Source: Aliidiomarina halalkaliphila (lineage in GTDB: Bacteria; Pseudomonadota; Gammaproteobacteria; Enterobacterales; Alteromonadaceae). Taken from it: a stretch of 64,000 bases of DNA. The notes beneath the pieces were generated by a model. It was not told where the DNA came from. It saw nothing but the letters and a program-made list of their open reading frames with translations, and ran no database searches. Position 1 is the first letter of the stretch. Each line of letters begins with the position of its first letter. The stretch is taken from NCBI RefSeq assembly GCF_007096385.1, contig NZ_VJWL01000003.1, forward strand, positions 1 to 64,000. Direction: 5' to 3'. The position numbers were made by a program, and so were the translations under genes. Positions 18,461 to 28,608 of this stretch are shown here, in pieces.

Positions 18461-19174
18461 ATGTGGCATTTTCACCAACGCTTACAACCCTTTACGGCGA
18501 TCAGCTTTGATCTCGATGATACTCTGTACGACAACGCGCCGGTCATTCAGCGAGCGGAGCAATTGTTGGCGGACCACATCGCAACGGCATGGCCATCGGT
18601 GAGTGATCTGGATGCTCATGCTTGGCGGAAATTGCGCGATGCTGTGGCAGCAGAAGACGCAGAATTAGCCAGCGATATGACCGCCTTGCGGTTAGCCACA
18701 TTAACGCGGGGTCTCACCGAACGCGGTATAAGCTTACATAAAGCGAAGGCGCTGGCTAGCGAGGGAATGGAGGTGTTTTTACACGCCCGTAACGACGTAT
18801 TGATAGCCCCAGAAGTACATACATTGTTGGCGGAGTTAGCCACGCGCTATCCCCTCGTGGCGGTAAGCAATGGCAATGCCGATATTTATCGTCTCGGTTT
18901 AGGGGATTACTTTGAGAGGGCATTTCATCCAGGGGAAGGTCGCCGAGGAAAGCCATACTCGGATCTTTTCGTGGCCGCTGGCGCGCATTTGCAGCTTGCG
19001 CAACCGATGCACTTGTTGCATGTGGGTGATCATCCTGTGAGTGATGTGCAAGGCGCGCTACGTTATGGCGCACAGGCAATTTGGTTCGCCCCAAAAGCTC
19101 CGCCCGTAGAGATGACACGATTACCTCATGCCACCATTGAGGACTTGCATGCATTGCGCCACTTGCTGACCTAA
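18461..19174 (+). CDS. yigB: HAD-family phosphatase YigB-like
   Basis: This 237-residue HAD-superfamily hydrolase has motif I (SFDLDDTLYDN, nucleophile and acid aspartates), motif II (AVSNGN), the lysine of motif III (RGKPYSD) and motif IV (HVGDHPVSDVQGA). In E. coli YigB contributes to dephosphorylating 5-amino-6-(phosphoribitylamino)uracil in riboflavin synthesis; the substrate here is inferred from synteny and similarity. It follows xerC by 23 bases and precedes uvrD, which has its own SOS promoter. Confidence 0.9.
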   Translation: MWHFHQRLQPFTAISFDLDDTLYDNAPVIQRAEQLLADHIATAWPSVSDLDAHAWRKLRDAVAAEDAELASDMTALRLATLTRGLTERGISLHKAKALASEGMEVFLHARNDVLIAPEVHTLLAELATRYPLVAVSNGNADIYRLGLGDYFERAFHPGEGRRGKPYSDLFVAAGAHLQLAQPMHLLHVGDHPVSDVQGALRYGAQAIWFAPKAPPVEMTRLPHATIEDLHALRHLLT

Positions 19175-19195
19175 TTAACGTACAACGGACGACAA

Positions 19196-19224
19196 TTGCC
19201 TACTGGTTTTATGTACAGTATCAT
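19196..19224 (+). promoter_or_regulatory. uvrD promoter with LexA (SOS) box
   Basis: A -35 TTGCCT (19196-19201) and -10 TATCAT (19219-19224) are separated by exactly 17 bases. The spacer is filled by a LexA-box match at 19201-19220, TACTGG-N8-ACAGTA, against the consensus TACTGT-N8-ACAGTA with one mismatch in the left half. LexA bound here would block polymerase. uvrD is an SOS gene in E. coli, which fits. Confidence 0.8.
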
Positions 19225-19264
19225 GAGCGCGTATTTTTGATTTTGCCAACCCTGAGGGATCACC

Positions 19265-21436
19265 ATGGATGTTTCATATTTGCTCGACGGCCTAAATGAA
19301 CGGCAACGTGCGGCCGTGAGTGCTGGCGAGCAAGACATGCTAGTCCTTGCGGGCGCTGGCAGCGGAAAAACCCGTGTGCTGGTGCATCGTATAGCTTGGC
19401 TGATTCAGGTGATGAACTATTCGCCATTTTCGGTTCTGGCGGTGACCTTTACCAACAAGGCTGCGGCGGAAATGCGTGGTCGTGTCGAGAAGCTGCTCGG
19501 GCGCGATGTGCAGCGTATGTGGATTGGTACCTTTCACGGCTTAGCCCATCGTTTGTTACGCGCTCATTATCAAGATGCGGGTTTGCCGCAAAACTTTCAG
19601 ATCCTCGATAGCGATGATCAACTCCGGTTATTGAAACGCACCATCAAGGCACTGAATTTAGATGAGAAGCAATGGCCAGCAAAGCAAGCGGGCTGGTATA
19701 TCAATGGCAAAAAAGATGATGGATTGCGTCCACAACATATTGAAACCTGGGATCCGGCTGAGAAGACCTTTTTGCAAATCTATCAAGCCTACCAAGAGGC
19801 ATGTGATCGCTCGGGCTTAGTGGATTTTGCTGAGCTACTGTTGCGTGCTCACGAGTTGCTGCGCGATAACAAACATGTTCGCGAGCATTACCAAAAGCGG
19901 TTTCGTCATATTTTGGTGGATGAATTTCAGGACACCAACCAAATTCAGTACGCCTGGGTGCGGTTACTGGCCGGCGCTGATAACCATGTCGCTATCGTGG
20001 GCGATGATGACCAGTCGATTTATGGATGGCGCGGTGCTCAAGTGGAAAATTTGCAGCACTTTTTACGAGACTTCCCTCGCGCAGATACCATCCGCCTTGA
20101 GCAAAATTACCGCTCTACAAGTACTATTCTCAAAGCTGCCAACCAAGTGATTGCCAATAATAGTGACCGTTTGGGCAAAGATTTGTGGACAGAGGGTACG
20201 GAAGGCGAGCCGATCACCCTATATTCTGCGTTTAACGAACAAGAAGAAGCGCGGTATATCGTCGCGCAAATCAAACAGTGGCAAGACCAAGGCGGCGCCC
20301 TCAGTGATGTGGCGTTGTTGTATCGCAACAACGCTCAGTCCCGAGTGCTAGAAGAATCTCTCCTGTACGCCAGTTTGCCTTATCGTATTTATGGCGGCTT
20401 ACGCTTCTTTGATCGACAAGAAGTCAAAGATGCTGTGGCCTATTTGCGATTAGTCAGCAATCGTCAAGACGACGCGGCCTTTGAGCGTGTGGTAAACACG
20501 CCAAGTCGTGGTATTGGCGAGCGCACATTAAGCTTGGTGCGAGAACTAGCGCGTAACGAACAAACCACCATGTGGAATGCGGCACGTAAAATGGTGAACG
20601 AGTCGATGCTTTCGGGCCGTGCCCGCAATGCGGTGGCATCGTTTTTGGACTTGATCGCGCAGCTAGAAGTAGAGTGCGCCGATCAGCCGTTGTCGAAACA
20701 AACAGACCGAGTGCTTAAAGGCAGTGGTCTGCTCGCTATGTATCAGGCAGAACAAAGCGATAAAGCGGAAACCCGAGTAGAAAACTTACAAGAATTAGTG
20801 AGCGCCACCGAATCGTTTATGCCTTCGGGTGAAGAGGACATGACGCCCCTTGCGGAGTTTTTGGCCCATGCGGCATTGGAAGCTGGCGACGAGCAAGCGG
20901 ATGCGTATCAAGATGCGGTTCAGCTCATGACCCTGCATAGCGCGAAAGGGCTAGAATTCCCGCTGGTGTTTATGACGGGCATGGAGGAAGGAACCTTCCC
21001 TTCGCAAATGTCATCGGGCGAGCCTGGACGGTTAGAGGAAGAGCGGCGTCTATGTTACGTGGGCATGACTCGCGCCATGGAGAAATTGGTGATGAGCTAC
21101 GCAGAAAGCCGTCGGCTCTATGGCCAAGAAAACTTCCACCGGCCCAGTCGTTTTATTGCGGAGATTCCCTCAGAGCTGATCACGGAAGTGCGCGTGCAAA
21201 CCCGCATTGAGCAACCTGCGGCGCGGCGCAGCCGTTTCCACACCAGCGCCTCACACGAAGCCTTTAGCGAAACGGGATTTCAATTAGGGCAGCGGGTGCT
21301 GCATCAAAGTTTTGGGGAAGGCACAGTACTCAACTACGAGGGCACTGGCCCACAAAGCCGTATTCAAGTGAACTTCGATGATGCGGGTAGTAAATGGCTC
21401 GTGGTGGCCTACGCGAAACTCACGCCGCTGCGCTAG
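19265..21436 (+). CDS. uvrD: DNA helicase II, UvrD
   Basis: UvrD is the 3'-5' superfamily 1 helicase that removes excised strands in nucleotide excision and mismatch repair and dismantles RecA filaments. The 723-residue protein, of normal length, has Walker A (AGAGSGKT, K35), Walker B (DEFQDTN), GDDDQSIYGWRGA, QNYRST, LMTLHSAKGLEF and VGMTRA. The C-terminal Tudor-like segment (RVLHQSFGEGTVLNYEG) that contacts RNA polymerase is present. It is expressed from its own LexA-controlled promoter at the end of the lptM-to-yigB block. Confidence 0.97.
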   Translation: MDVSYLLDGLNERQRAAVSAGEQDMLVLAGAGSGKTRVLVHRIAWLIQVMNYSPFSVLAVTFTNKAAAEMRGRVEKLLGRDVQRMWIGTFHGLAHRLLRAHYQDAGLPQNFQILDSDDQLRLLKRTIKALNLDEKQWPAKQAGWYINGKKDDGLRPQHIETWDPAEKTFLQIYQAYQEACDRSGLVDFAELLLRAHELLRDNKHVREHYQKRFRHILVDEFQDTNQIQYAWVRLLAGADNHVAIVGDDDQSIYGWRGAQVENLQHFLRDFPRADTIRLEQNYRSTSTILKAANQVIANNSDRLGKDLWTEGTEGEPITLYSAFNEQEEARYIVAQIKQWQDQGGALSDVALLYRNNAQSRVLEESLLYASLPYRIYGGLRFFDRQEVKDAVAYLRLVSNRQDDAAFERVVNTPSRGIGERTLSLVRELARNEQTTMWNAARKMVNESMLSGRARNAVASFLDLIAQLEVECADQPLSKQTDRVLKGSGLLAMYQAEQSDKAETRVENLQELVSATESFMPSGEEDMTPLAEFLAHAALEAGDEQADAYQDAVQLMTLHSAKGLEFPLVFMTGMEEGTFPSQMSSGEPGRLEEERRLCYVGMTRAMEKLVMSYAESRRLYGQENFHRPSRFIAEIPSELITEVRVQTRIEQPAARRSRFHTSASHEAFSETGFQLGQRVLHQSFGEGTVLNYEGTGPQSRIQVNFDDAGSKWLVVAYAKLTPLR

Positions 21437-21450
21437 CGGCCTGCCTGCAC

Positions 21451-22410
21451 TTATTGTTTGGCGGCCGCAATGCGAGCAGCTTTGGCTGCTTGCCGTGTTT
21501 GTCGGTGTAGGCGTGCTGCATCAAACGAATAGATTCCTAATGCAGTCCAAATAATCCCAAAGGTGATCATTTTATCCAGCTCGAAGGGCTCGCCGTATAG
21601 AAATACCGCCAAAACAAACATCAAGCTCGGTCCGATGTACTGGAAAAAGCCCAAGGTGGAATAGCGAATGCGCTTTGCCGCCCCAGTAAAAAACAGCAGC
21701 GGCACTGTTGTGATCACCCCAGCCATCACCAGTAACACATTCAAACTCCAATCGTTGGCAAACATATTGCTCGCGTCACTATTGGCAAACCCGAAGTAGT
21801 AAATGAGAATTGCCGGCAGCAGAATCAGCACCTCAAGCCAGAGTCCTGTGAGGGAATCGAAAGGGAGCTTTTTGCGAATGGCACCGTAGGTGGCGAATGA
21901 CGTGGCTAACACCAGCGCGACCCAAGGCACGGAACCGAAGGTAATTATTTGAATGGCAACGCCGGTAAAGGCCAAGGCCACCGCCCATATTTGCAATTTG
22001 CGCAGCCGTTCACCAAAAAACAACATGCCAATAGCCACGTTTAGCAGCGGGTTGATGTAATAGCCCAAGCTCGCATCAAGGATAAAGTCGTTAGCAATTG
22101 CCCAAATAAACAAAAACCAATTAAAGCCGACCAGTACCGCCGCGATACCAAGGCGGAAAAGTAATTTGGGCGTTTTAAAGGCAGCGGCCACACGGCCTAA
22201 CCGTCCGGTTAGAGCGAGCAGGATAAACACCAAAATAAATGCCCACATGATGCGGTGGGCAAGGATTTCAAAGGCAGGTACGTGAGCAACTGATTTAAAA
22301 TAAATCGGGGCAACACCCCAGATGGTGTAGGCGGCGATGGCAAAAAATACGCCTTGTCGTGCTTGGCGATCCGCTTCTGCTGATCCAGGTAAAGGAGTCG
22401 GTGGAGTCAC
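21451..22410 (-). CDS. rarD: EamA-family transporter RarD
   Basis: This 319-residue protein has about ten membrane helices arranged as two EamA repeats, with the RarD-type N-terminus (GVFFAIAAYTIWGVAPIYFK). RarD proteins are drug/metabolite-superfamily exporters linked to chloramphenicol sensitivity in older E. coli literature; the natural substrate is unknown. The gene follows yigI by 4 bases and is convergent with uvrD, with a 14-base gap. rarD, yigI and recQ are also close in E. coli. Confidence 0.92.
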   Translation of the reverse strand: MTPPTPLPGSAEADRQARQGVFFAIAAYTIWGVAPIYFKSVAHVPAFEILAHRIMWAFILVFILLALTGRLGRVAAAFKTPKLLFRLGIAAVLVGFNWFLFIWAIANDFILDASLGYYINPLLNVAIGMLFFGERLRKLQIWAVALAFTGVAIQIITFGSVPWVALVLATSFATYGAIRKKLPFDSLTGLWLEVLILLPAILIYYFGFANSDASNMFANDWSLNVLLVMAGVITTVPLLFFTGAAKRIRYSTLGFFQYIGPSLMFVLAVFLYGEPFELDKMITFGIIWTALGIYSFDAARLHRQTRQAAKAARIAAAKQ

Positions 22411-22414
22411 GCCA

Positions 22415-22873
22415 TTATCCTACGATATAAGTACCAGTACCGAAGGCGATGAGCATGCCTTCATTATTGTGCATTTCCATGCGAGCAACGGCCACTTTAT
22501 TGCCAGAACGAATAATCGTCGCCGTGGTAATAAACTCTTCACCGCGTCCTGGGCGCACATAGTCGACGCGTAGGTCGATAGTGCCGCAGCGGGCGATACG
22601 CTGCACAATTTCTTCCGGGCTAAGATCTTTGTTCAAACGTTCAATTACGCTGGCCATAATCACCACGCCGCCAGCGGTATCAAGCGCCGTAGCTGTGGCT
22701 CCACCATGTAAGATTTGCATGGGTGCATTGCCAACTAGTTCCTCTTTCCAGCGAAAGCGCACTTCCGATTGTTGAGCGTCGAAACGAGTCACTACAATGC
22801 CCAAATACTGCTGAAATGGGATCTGCTCGTTCATAAAGGTAGAAATTTGCTCAAGTAACGAAGAAGAAGACAT
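22415..22873 (-). CDS. yigI: YigI-like hotdog-fold thioesterase
   Basis: A 152-residue PaaI-type hotdog protein, with the signature HGGATATALDTAGGV that places the catalytic region at the helix start. E. coli YigI is a medium/long-chain acyl-CoA thioesterase of nearly the same length. The ATG at 22873 (MSSSSLLEQ) is chosen because it gives the family length; the frame is open a further 60 bases. It forms a two-gene unit with rarD and is divergent from recQ. Confidence 0.85.
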   Translation of the reverse strand: MSSSSLLEQISTFMNEQIPFQQYLGIVVTRFDAQQSEVRFRWKEELVGNAPMQILHGGATATALDTAGGVVIMASVIERLNKDLSPEEIVQRIARCGTIDLRVDYVRPGRGEEFITTATIIRSGNKVAVARMEMHNNEGMLIAFGTGTYIVG

Positions 22874-22975
22874 AAGCTCATGGTTATCTGTGGCTGGGAC
22901 GCTTACAATAGTGACCATCTTTGAGAGAGTCAATAAGACATCAGGCCACTTGCCCAGAACTTACGACCACGGTGA

Positions 22976-24814
22976 TTGTTAGCAGTGCATTCCATATCTA
23001 CAGCTCAAACCAACCTTGATTCTCGATTGCTCGAGGCGAAAGCAAAACTACGTGACGTATTTGGTTACGATGCCTTTCGCTTTGGGCAAGAAGCAATCAT
23101 TCGTGCTGTGCTTGAGCGTCGGGATACACTCGCATTGTTGCCGACGGGCGCGGGAAAGTCATTGTGCTATCAGTTGCCGGCGCTAATGTTACCTGGTGTC
23201 ACCTTAGTGATATCGCCTTTGGTGTCGTTAATGGACGACCAAGTTGCCGCGATGCAGGAGCTCGGTATTGCCGCCGGCGCTGTGCATTCTGGCATGCAAC
23301 CGGCGGACGTGATGGACACCTTTCGCAAGCTCCATCGCGGCGATTTAAAAGTGCTCTATCTAGCACCTGAGCGCCTGATGCAGCCGAACTTCCGAGAGCG
23401 TCTCGCGGAACTGGATGTGGCCCTTATCGCGGTGGATGAAGCCCACTGTATTTCTCAATGGGGCCACGACTTTCGTCCTGAATACGGTCAGCTCGGCCAA
23501 ATTCGAGAGTGGCTCCCGGGTACCCCAGTGCTTGCGCTCACCGCTACTGCCGATGCAGTGACCCGCCACGATATAATTGAACGCTTACATCTTCACGATC
23601 CCGAACTGGTGCAAGGGTCTTTTGACCGGGCCAATATTCGTTATGTGGTGCAGGAGAAATTTAAACCGCGCGAGCAAGTACTTGCTTATGTGAAGCGGCA
23701 AAAGGGCGCGTCGGGCATTATTTATTGCGGTAGCCGCAAAAAAACCGAAGATATCGCCGAATCACTCATGCGCAATGGTGTGCGGGCAGCACCTTACCAT
23801 GCGGGACTCCCTCATGAAGATCGGCATAGCACCCTGAAAGGATTTCTGCGCGATGACATTGACGTGGTGGTCGCCACAGTGGCGTTCGGTATGGGGATTA
23901 ACAAACCAAACGTGCGCTTTGTGATGCATTTTGATATTCCTCGCAGTGTTGAAGCCTATTATCAGGAAACCGGTCGCGCCGGTCGTGATGGTGCCCCGGC
24001 AGAAGCCATCATGCTGTACGAGCCAAACGACTCCAATTGGATTTGGCGTTTACTCGATGAGCAAGACGATACCCCCCGAGGTCGTGTTGAGAAACAAAAG
24101 TTCTCAGCCATGACGTCGTTTGCAGAAGCTCAGACCTGTCGGCGTATTGTGCTACTGAACTATTTTAACGAGTACCGGGAGAGGGCCTGCGGGAACTGCG
24201 ATTTGTGTTTGCAGCCGCCGCGCTCCTACGACGGCACCGTAGACGCTCAAAAAGCACTCAGTTGTGTCTATCGCACGGGCCAGCAGTTCGGATTGCACTA
24301 TGTGGTAGAGGTGCTACGTGGTGCGCAAACCCAAAAAATAAAGCAATACCGCCATGACGAGTTAAGCACCTGGGGGATTGGCAAGGATAACAGCCAAGAA
24401 CATTGGACATCAGTGCTGCGGCAACTCATTCACCGCGGCTTATTAATTCAAGATATTCGCCGCCATAGTGCCCTTGTACTCACCGAAGAAGCGCGCCCGG
24501 TGCTGCGTGGTGACATCGCACTCACGTTGGCGGTACCGCGCGTGCAAACTGTGGCGCAAACGGACACCGTGACGGATCGAGGGCAACACGACAAGGCGTT
24601 GTTTAAGCGATTGCGTGCATTACGCAAAGCTATCGCGGAGCGGGAAGAAAAGCCGCCCTTCGTGGTGTTCAGCGACGTAACCCTGCAGGAAATGGCCCTG
24701 ATGCTACCCACTACCCATGACGCCATGTTGCGTATTTCCGGCGTCGGCCAAGTAAAACTCGAGCGCTATGCGGATGCGTTTATTGCTGAGATAAAAAATT
24801 ACTTAGGTAATTAA
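22976..24814 (+). CDS. recQ: ATP-dependent DNA helicase RecQ
   Basis: RecQ is a 3'-5' helicase of recombination and replication-fork repair. The protein has Walker A (LPTGAGKSLCYQ), the DEAH box (VDEAHCISQWGHDFRP), motif VI (YYQETGRAGRDG), the RecQ zinc module (CRRIVL...CGNCDLC), a winged helix and a C-terminal HRDC domain. It has no ATG near the start: the frame opens at TTG 22976, with GTG at 22985 as alternative. Residues after RLLEAKAKL align with E. coli RecQ, so either start is compatible. About 612 residues, standard length. Confidence 0.95.
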   Translation: MLAVHSISTAQTNLDSRLLEAKAKLRDVFGYDAFRFGQEAIIRAVLERRDTLALLPTGAGKSLCYQLPALMLPGVTLVISPLVSLMDDQVAAMQELGIAAGAVHSGMQPADVMDTFRKLHRGDLKVLYLAPERLMQPNFRERLAELDVALIAVDEAHCISQWGHDFRPEYGQLGQIREWLPGTPVLALTATADAVTRHDIIERLHLHDPELVQGSFDRANIRYVVQEKFKPREQVLAYVKRQKGASGIIYCGSRKKTEDIAESLMRNGVRAAPYHAGLPHEDRHSTLKGFLRDDIDVVVATVAFGMGINKPNVRFVMHFDIPRSVEAYYQETGRAGRDGAPAEAIMLYEPNDSNWIWRLLDEQDDTPRGRVEKQKFSAMTSFAEAQTCRRIVLLNYFNEYRERACGNCDLCLQPPRSYDGTVDAQKALSCVYRTGQQFGLHYVVEVLRGAQTQKIKQYRHDELSTWGIGKDNSQEHWTSVLRQLIHRGLLIQDIRRHSALVLTEEARPVLRGDIALTLAVPRVQTVAQTDTVTDRGQHDKALFKRLRALRKAIAEREEKPPFVVFSDVTLQEMALMLPTTHDAMLRISGVGQVKLERYADAFIAEIKNYLGN

Positions 24815-25208
24815 TGATGTAGTGAACATCAAATGACACAGTCACCGATTTCAAGCTAAGTGATTTTAATGTCACGCATTTTTTATGTGCAGACTGAAAC
24901 CGAAAAAAGCCCATCTGAAAAACGCTTAACAACTTCTACGCTATTTGATTAATTATACACCTAGATCTTGTAAAAATTTTGTCATACAGTTTGTCTAATA
25001 TATAATCAGAACAAATTGCTGTAGCTACAAATTTACAACAAAAAAGCGGCTAAATTGGGCAAAAAAACTGTGAAACTGTCCTCTATTTGTAATAGAATTC
25101 GCGCGTTTCGTTCATACGGTAGTCATCGGGTTGTCACAATTCGAGGTTATCGTTACGCGTCCAAGCTAGTCTTAAATCTCTCACACACTAACTATGCAGG
25201 AAATTGGC
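24815..25208. other. AT-rich intergenic region before the Oar-like receptor
   Basis: This 394-base gap is clearly more AT-rich than its neighbours. I see no reading frame or RNA gene and no clear terminator for recQ. Its right half holds a good promoter (24979-25006) and a predicted leader of about 195 nt before the receptor start. Confidence 0.6.
24979..25006 (+). promoter_or_regulatory. sigma-70 promoter for the Oar-like receptor
   Basis: -35 TTGTCA (24979-24984) and a perfect -10 TATAAT (25001-25006) are 16 bases apart, in an AT-rich setting. Transcription would start near 25013, leaving a leader of about 195 nt. Confidence 0.6.
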
Positions 25209-28200
25209 ATGACTAAAACGACGAAACTGACCCGCATCGCTGCGGCAGTAGCGCTTACGTTAGGAATGTCTGGTGTTGCGATGGCGGAAACTGCTTCCTC
25301 CATGCGTGGCCAGATCGTTGGACCACAAGGTGAAGTGGTCGCCAACACTCGCGTAATCATCCAGCACGTTCCATCGGGTACCGTTACCACCACAACAACC
25401 AACAACTCGGGTATCTTCACCGCGTCTGGTTTGCGTGTTGGCGGTCCTTACATTGTAATGATCGACTCTGAAGTATACGAAGGCAAAACGCTGGAAGACA
25501 TCTTCCTGCAGTTAGGTGACACCTACCGTGTGAACGCACAGCTTGATGCGCGTCAAGAACGTTATGAGCGCATCACTGTCACCGGTCGTGCCATCAACAC
25601 CACATCGTTGCAAGCTGGCTCTTCAAGTACGTGGGGCGCACAAGAAATCGAAAACATGCCAACCTTTGACCGCGATCTAAAAGACATCGTGCGTCAAAAC
25701 CCATTGGCAGCAGACTTGGGTGACGACAACCGTTCATTGACGGTTGGCGGTAACAACCCACGTTATAACAGCATTACGGTTGACGGTATCGGTCAGAATG
25801 ATGACTTCGGTCTGAACTCCGGTGGTTACCCCACCAACCGTTCACCAATTTCAATTGACGCTATTGAGCAGGTATCGATTCAAACCGTTCCTTTCAATGC
25901 GCGTTATTCAGGCTTCTCTGGTGCACGCATCAACGCGGTAACGCGTTCAGGGACGAACGAGCTTAGTGGTTCATTCTTCTACGAGTACGCATCAGACGAT
26001 CTGGCGGGCAATCCAAAGGCAAGCCGCATTTTAGGCGGCGCCCGTCCGAACCTTGATTATAAAGAAGAAACCTATGGCTTTAGTCTAGGTGGGCCAATCA
26101 TTAAAGACCGCTTGTTCTTCTTCGTAAACTACGAAAACTACAGCGAGCCGACGTCAATTGGTCAAGGCCCAGCGGGTTCTGCTGCGGTTGAGCAAAAACT
26201 GATCGATCCAAGCGTTGTAACCCGTGTGCAACAGATTGCTCGTGATGTTTACGGTGTAGACGCGGGTGACTGGAACGTACAACCGGACCAGAAAGACGAA
26301 AAGATTCTAGTTAAGTTGGATTGGAACGTGAGCAATGACCATCGTGCATCGTTCACTTACCAGCGTGCCGATGATGAAGCAGCAAACAACACCCTAACCG
26401 GTGGCACTACAAACCTGAATCTGAATTCACGCTGGTATACGCGTACTCAGACCATGGACAACTTTGCATTGCAGCTGTATTCAAACTGGTCGCCAAACTT
26501 CAGCACTGAACTTAAAGCATCCGTAAAAGATGTGACTACTGGTCAGGATCCTTCGTTGGGTCTAAACATGGGTCAGGTTGATGTTCGCTTTACTGACGAT
26601 GAAAACCCAGCAGGTGCTGGCGGTACCATTAATATTGGTCCAGACCGTTCACGCCATGCGAACCATTTAGAAACTACGACCACTGAAATTCAATTGCACG
26701 CTGAGTACTTGCTAGGCGCGCATCAGATTCAGTTCGGTGCTGAATATCAAAATATCGATGTGTTTAACCTGTTCGTTCAGAACGCGCTAGGCGTGTATTC
26801 CTTCGATAGCCTTGAAGCGTTCGAGAATCGTCAGGCAGCACAGATTCAGTATCAAAACGCATTTACCAATAACGTGAATGACGGTGCAGCTGAGTTTGCC
26901 TACGGCAACATGGCGGCATACTTGCAAAACACCTGGGATGTGAACTGGGATCTGACCTTAAACTTTGGTGTTCGCTATGAGCGCTTTAGCTCAAGTGACC
27001 GCCCAGCGTTTAACCAGAACTTCATGGATCGCTACGGTTTCGACAACACCAACAACATGGATGGTCTGGATCTGGTTCTTCCACGTTTCAGCTTCAACTA
27101 TGAGTGGACAGACAACATGACCGTACGCGGTGGTGTAGGTCGCTTCTCTGGTGGCCGTCCTAATGTGTGGATTTCAAATGCGTACTCTAACGACGGTGTA
27201 ACCATCGTTGCAGCACCAAACTTGAACAACGTTGAAAACGCGGACATTACTCAAGTTCCTCAGCAAATGCGCGATGCATTACAAGCAGGTGACGGTAATA
27301 CCACGCCAATCGATCCAAACTTCAAAATGCCTTACGACACACGTTATGCATTAGCGTTAGATTACTCTGATCTGAGCATTCCGTTGTTGGGTGACGGCTG
27401 GTTTGCATCAGCAGAAGTGGTGTACACGCAAAAAGATCGTGAAGTTGCATGGACGAACTTAGCCAAAGTGGCTCTGCTTGATGACAGCGGCAACCAAGTA
27501 ACATCAATGGGCGGACGTCCATTATATGTTGGCTGGGATCCACTTGTAGGCCCACGTCCAGATACCATTGGTGGCTTTAACACAGATCGTTACGACATTA
27601 TGTTGACCAACGTATCTGGCGGTCGTTCAGTGGTTTCAACGTTCAGCTTGGGCAATAACTGGGACAACGGCTTAGGCTTCCGTTTCAGCTATGCGAACCA
27701 AGACGTTAAAGATATCACCTCTGGTGGTTCTTCAACGGCTCACTCAAACTACAACTTCCAGACGGCAATCGACAAGCAGCATCCAACAGTGGGCGTTGCA
27801 TCGTATGAAGTGAAGCACCGTTTGATGGCATCGTTGAACTATCGCACAGAAATCTTTGCAGGTTACTCGTCGAACTTTAACCTGTTCTGGGAGCGTATGT
27901 CGGGACGTCCATACAGCTATGCATTGGATACCTTCCGCTTCCGTGGGTTTGGTGACGGTTCACAACAAAACTTGTGGTCTTCTACCAACTACTTGCCATA
28001 CATCCCAAGCGGCCCGAACGATCCAAACGTTCGTTACGCAGGTGGGTTAACGTATGAGCAATTGAATGCATGGTTAACGGAAGCAAACCTGAGCCAGTAC
28101 GCTGGTGGCTATGCGGTACGTAACGAAGGTAACCGTGGTCCTTGGTTGACCAACCTAGATTTCCGCTTTGAGCAGGAAATTCCAGGATTGTTCAATGATC

Positions 28201-28442
28201 ACCGTGGTGCTATCTATGTTGATATCCGCAACGTGTTGGCGATGTTTGACAACAACCAACGTCACACTGTGAGCTTCTCTGATACCGGCGTTCGCTTTGC
28301 GGCCGTTCAGCTTGATCCAGAAACTGGACAGTACATCTATAGCCCGCCTTTCGGTGGCTTCGGTACCCAAGCTGACGCAGTACGTTACAACGCACGCGGA
28401 TCAACTTGGAACGCGAAGATCGGTGTTCGTTACCGCTTCTAA
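25209..28442 (+). CDS. Oar-like TonB-dependent outer-membrane receptor
   Basis: A 1077-residue receptor: signal peptide ending near GVAMAE, a carboxypeptidase-regulatory-like beta domain (about residues 30-105, MRGQIVGPQGEVVANTRV), a plug domain (NRSLTVGGNNPRYNSITVDG) and a long barrel ending in ...IGVRYRF with the terminal aromatic. This matches the Oar family, common in proteolytic marine gammaproteobacteria and thought to import peptides or other large substrates. The ATG at 25209 is favoured by AGGAA 7 bases upstream; the in-frame ATG at 25194 is less well placed. It has its own promoter and terminator. Confidence 0.88.
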   Translation: MTKTTKLTRIAAAVALTLGMSGVAMAETASSMRGQIVGPQGEVVANTRVIIQHVPSGTVTTTTTNNSGIFTASGLRVGGPYIVMIDSEVYEGKTLEDIFLQLGDTYRVNAQLDARQERYERITVTGRAINTTSLQAGSSSTWGAQEIENMPTFDRDLKDIVRQNPLAADLGDDNRSLTVGGNNPRYNSITVDGIGQNDDFGLNSGGYPTNRSPISIDAIEQVSIQTVPFNARYSGFSGARINAVTRSGTNELSGSFFYEYASDDLAGNPKASRILGGARPNLDYKEETYGFSLGGPIIKDRLFFFVNYENYSEPTSIGQGPAGSAAVEQKLIDPSVVTRVQQIARDVYGVDAGDWNVQPDQKDEKILVKLDWNVSNDHRASFTYQRADDEAANNTLTGGTTNLNLNSRWYTRTQTMDNFALQLYSNWSPNFSTELKASVKDVTTGQDPSLGLNMGQVDVRFTDDENPAGAGGTINIGPDRSRHANHLETTTTEIQLHAEYLLGAHQIQFGAEYQNIDVFNLFVQNALGVYSFDSLEAFENRQAAQIQYQNAFTNNVNDGAAEFAYGNMAAYLQNTWDVNWDLTLNFGVRYERFSSSDRPAFNQNFMDRYGFDNTNNMDGLDLVLPRFSFNYEWTDNMTVRGGVGRFSGGRPNVWISNAYSNDGVTIVAAPNLNNVENADITQVPQQMRDALQAGDGNTTPIDPNFKMPYDTRYALALDYSDLSIPLLGDGWFASAEVVYTQKDREVAWTNLAKVALLDDSGNQVTSMGGRPLYVGWDPLVGPRPDTIGGFNTDRYDIMLTNVSGGRSVVSTFSLGNNWDNGLGFRFSYANQDVKDITSGGSSTAHSNYNFQTAIDKQHPTVGVASYEVKHRLMASLNYRTEIFAGYSSNFNLFWERMSGRPYSYALDTFRFRGFGDGSQQNLWSSTNYLPYIPSGPNDPNVRYAGGLTYEQLNAWLTEANLSQYAGGYAVRNEGNRGPWLTNLDFRFEQEIPGLFNDHRGAIYVDIRNVLAMFDNNQRHTVSFSDTGVRFAAVQLDPETGQYIYSPPFGGFGTQADAVRYNARGSTWNAKIGVRYRF

Positions 28443-28472
28443 GCACCTGAGTTAGCAAGAAAGTATTGAACA

Positions 28473-28503
28473 AACGGCCACTTTTTAGTGGCCGTTTTTT
28501 TTT
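28473..28503 (+). terminator. intrinsic terminator after the Oar-like receptor
   Basis: A perfect 10-bp stem (AACGGCCACT 28473-28482 with AGTGGCCGTT 28487-28496) has a TTTT loop and is followed by a long T-run. It separates the receptor from cstA. Confidence 0.92.
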
Positions 28504-28608
28504 GCTGTGAGATATTCTGCTAAAGTCTAGTCTGTTTTCGATGTCACGCGTGTTACCGTGCAATATCGAATCGACCCATTGAAAAATATCAACCAGTGGA
28601 CTCACACC

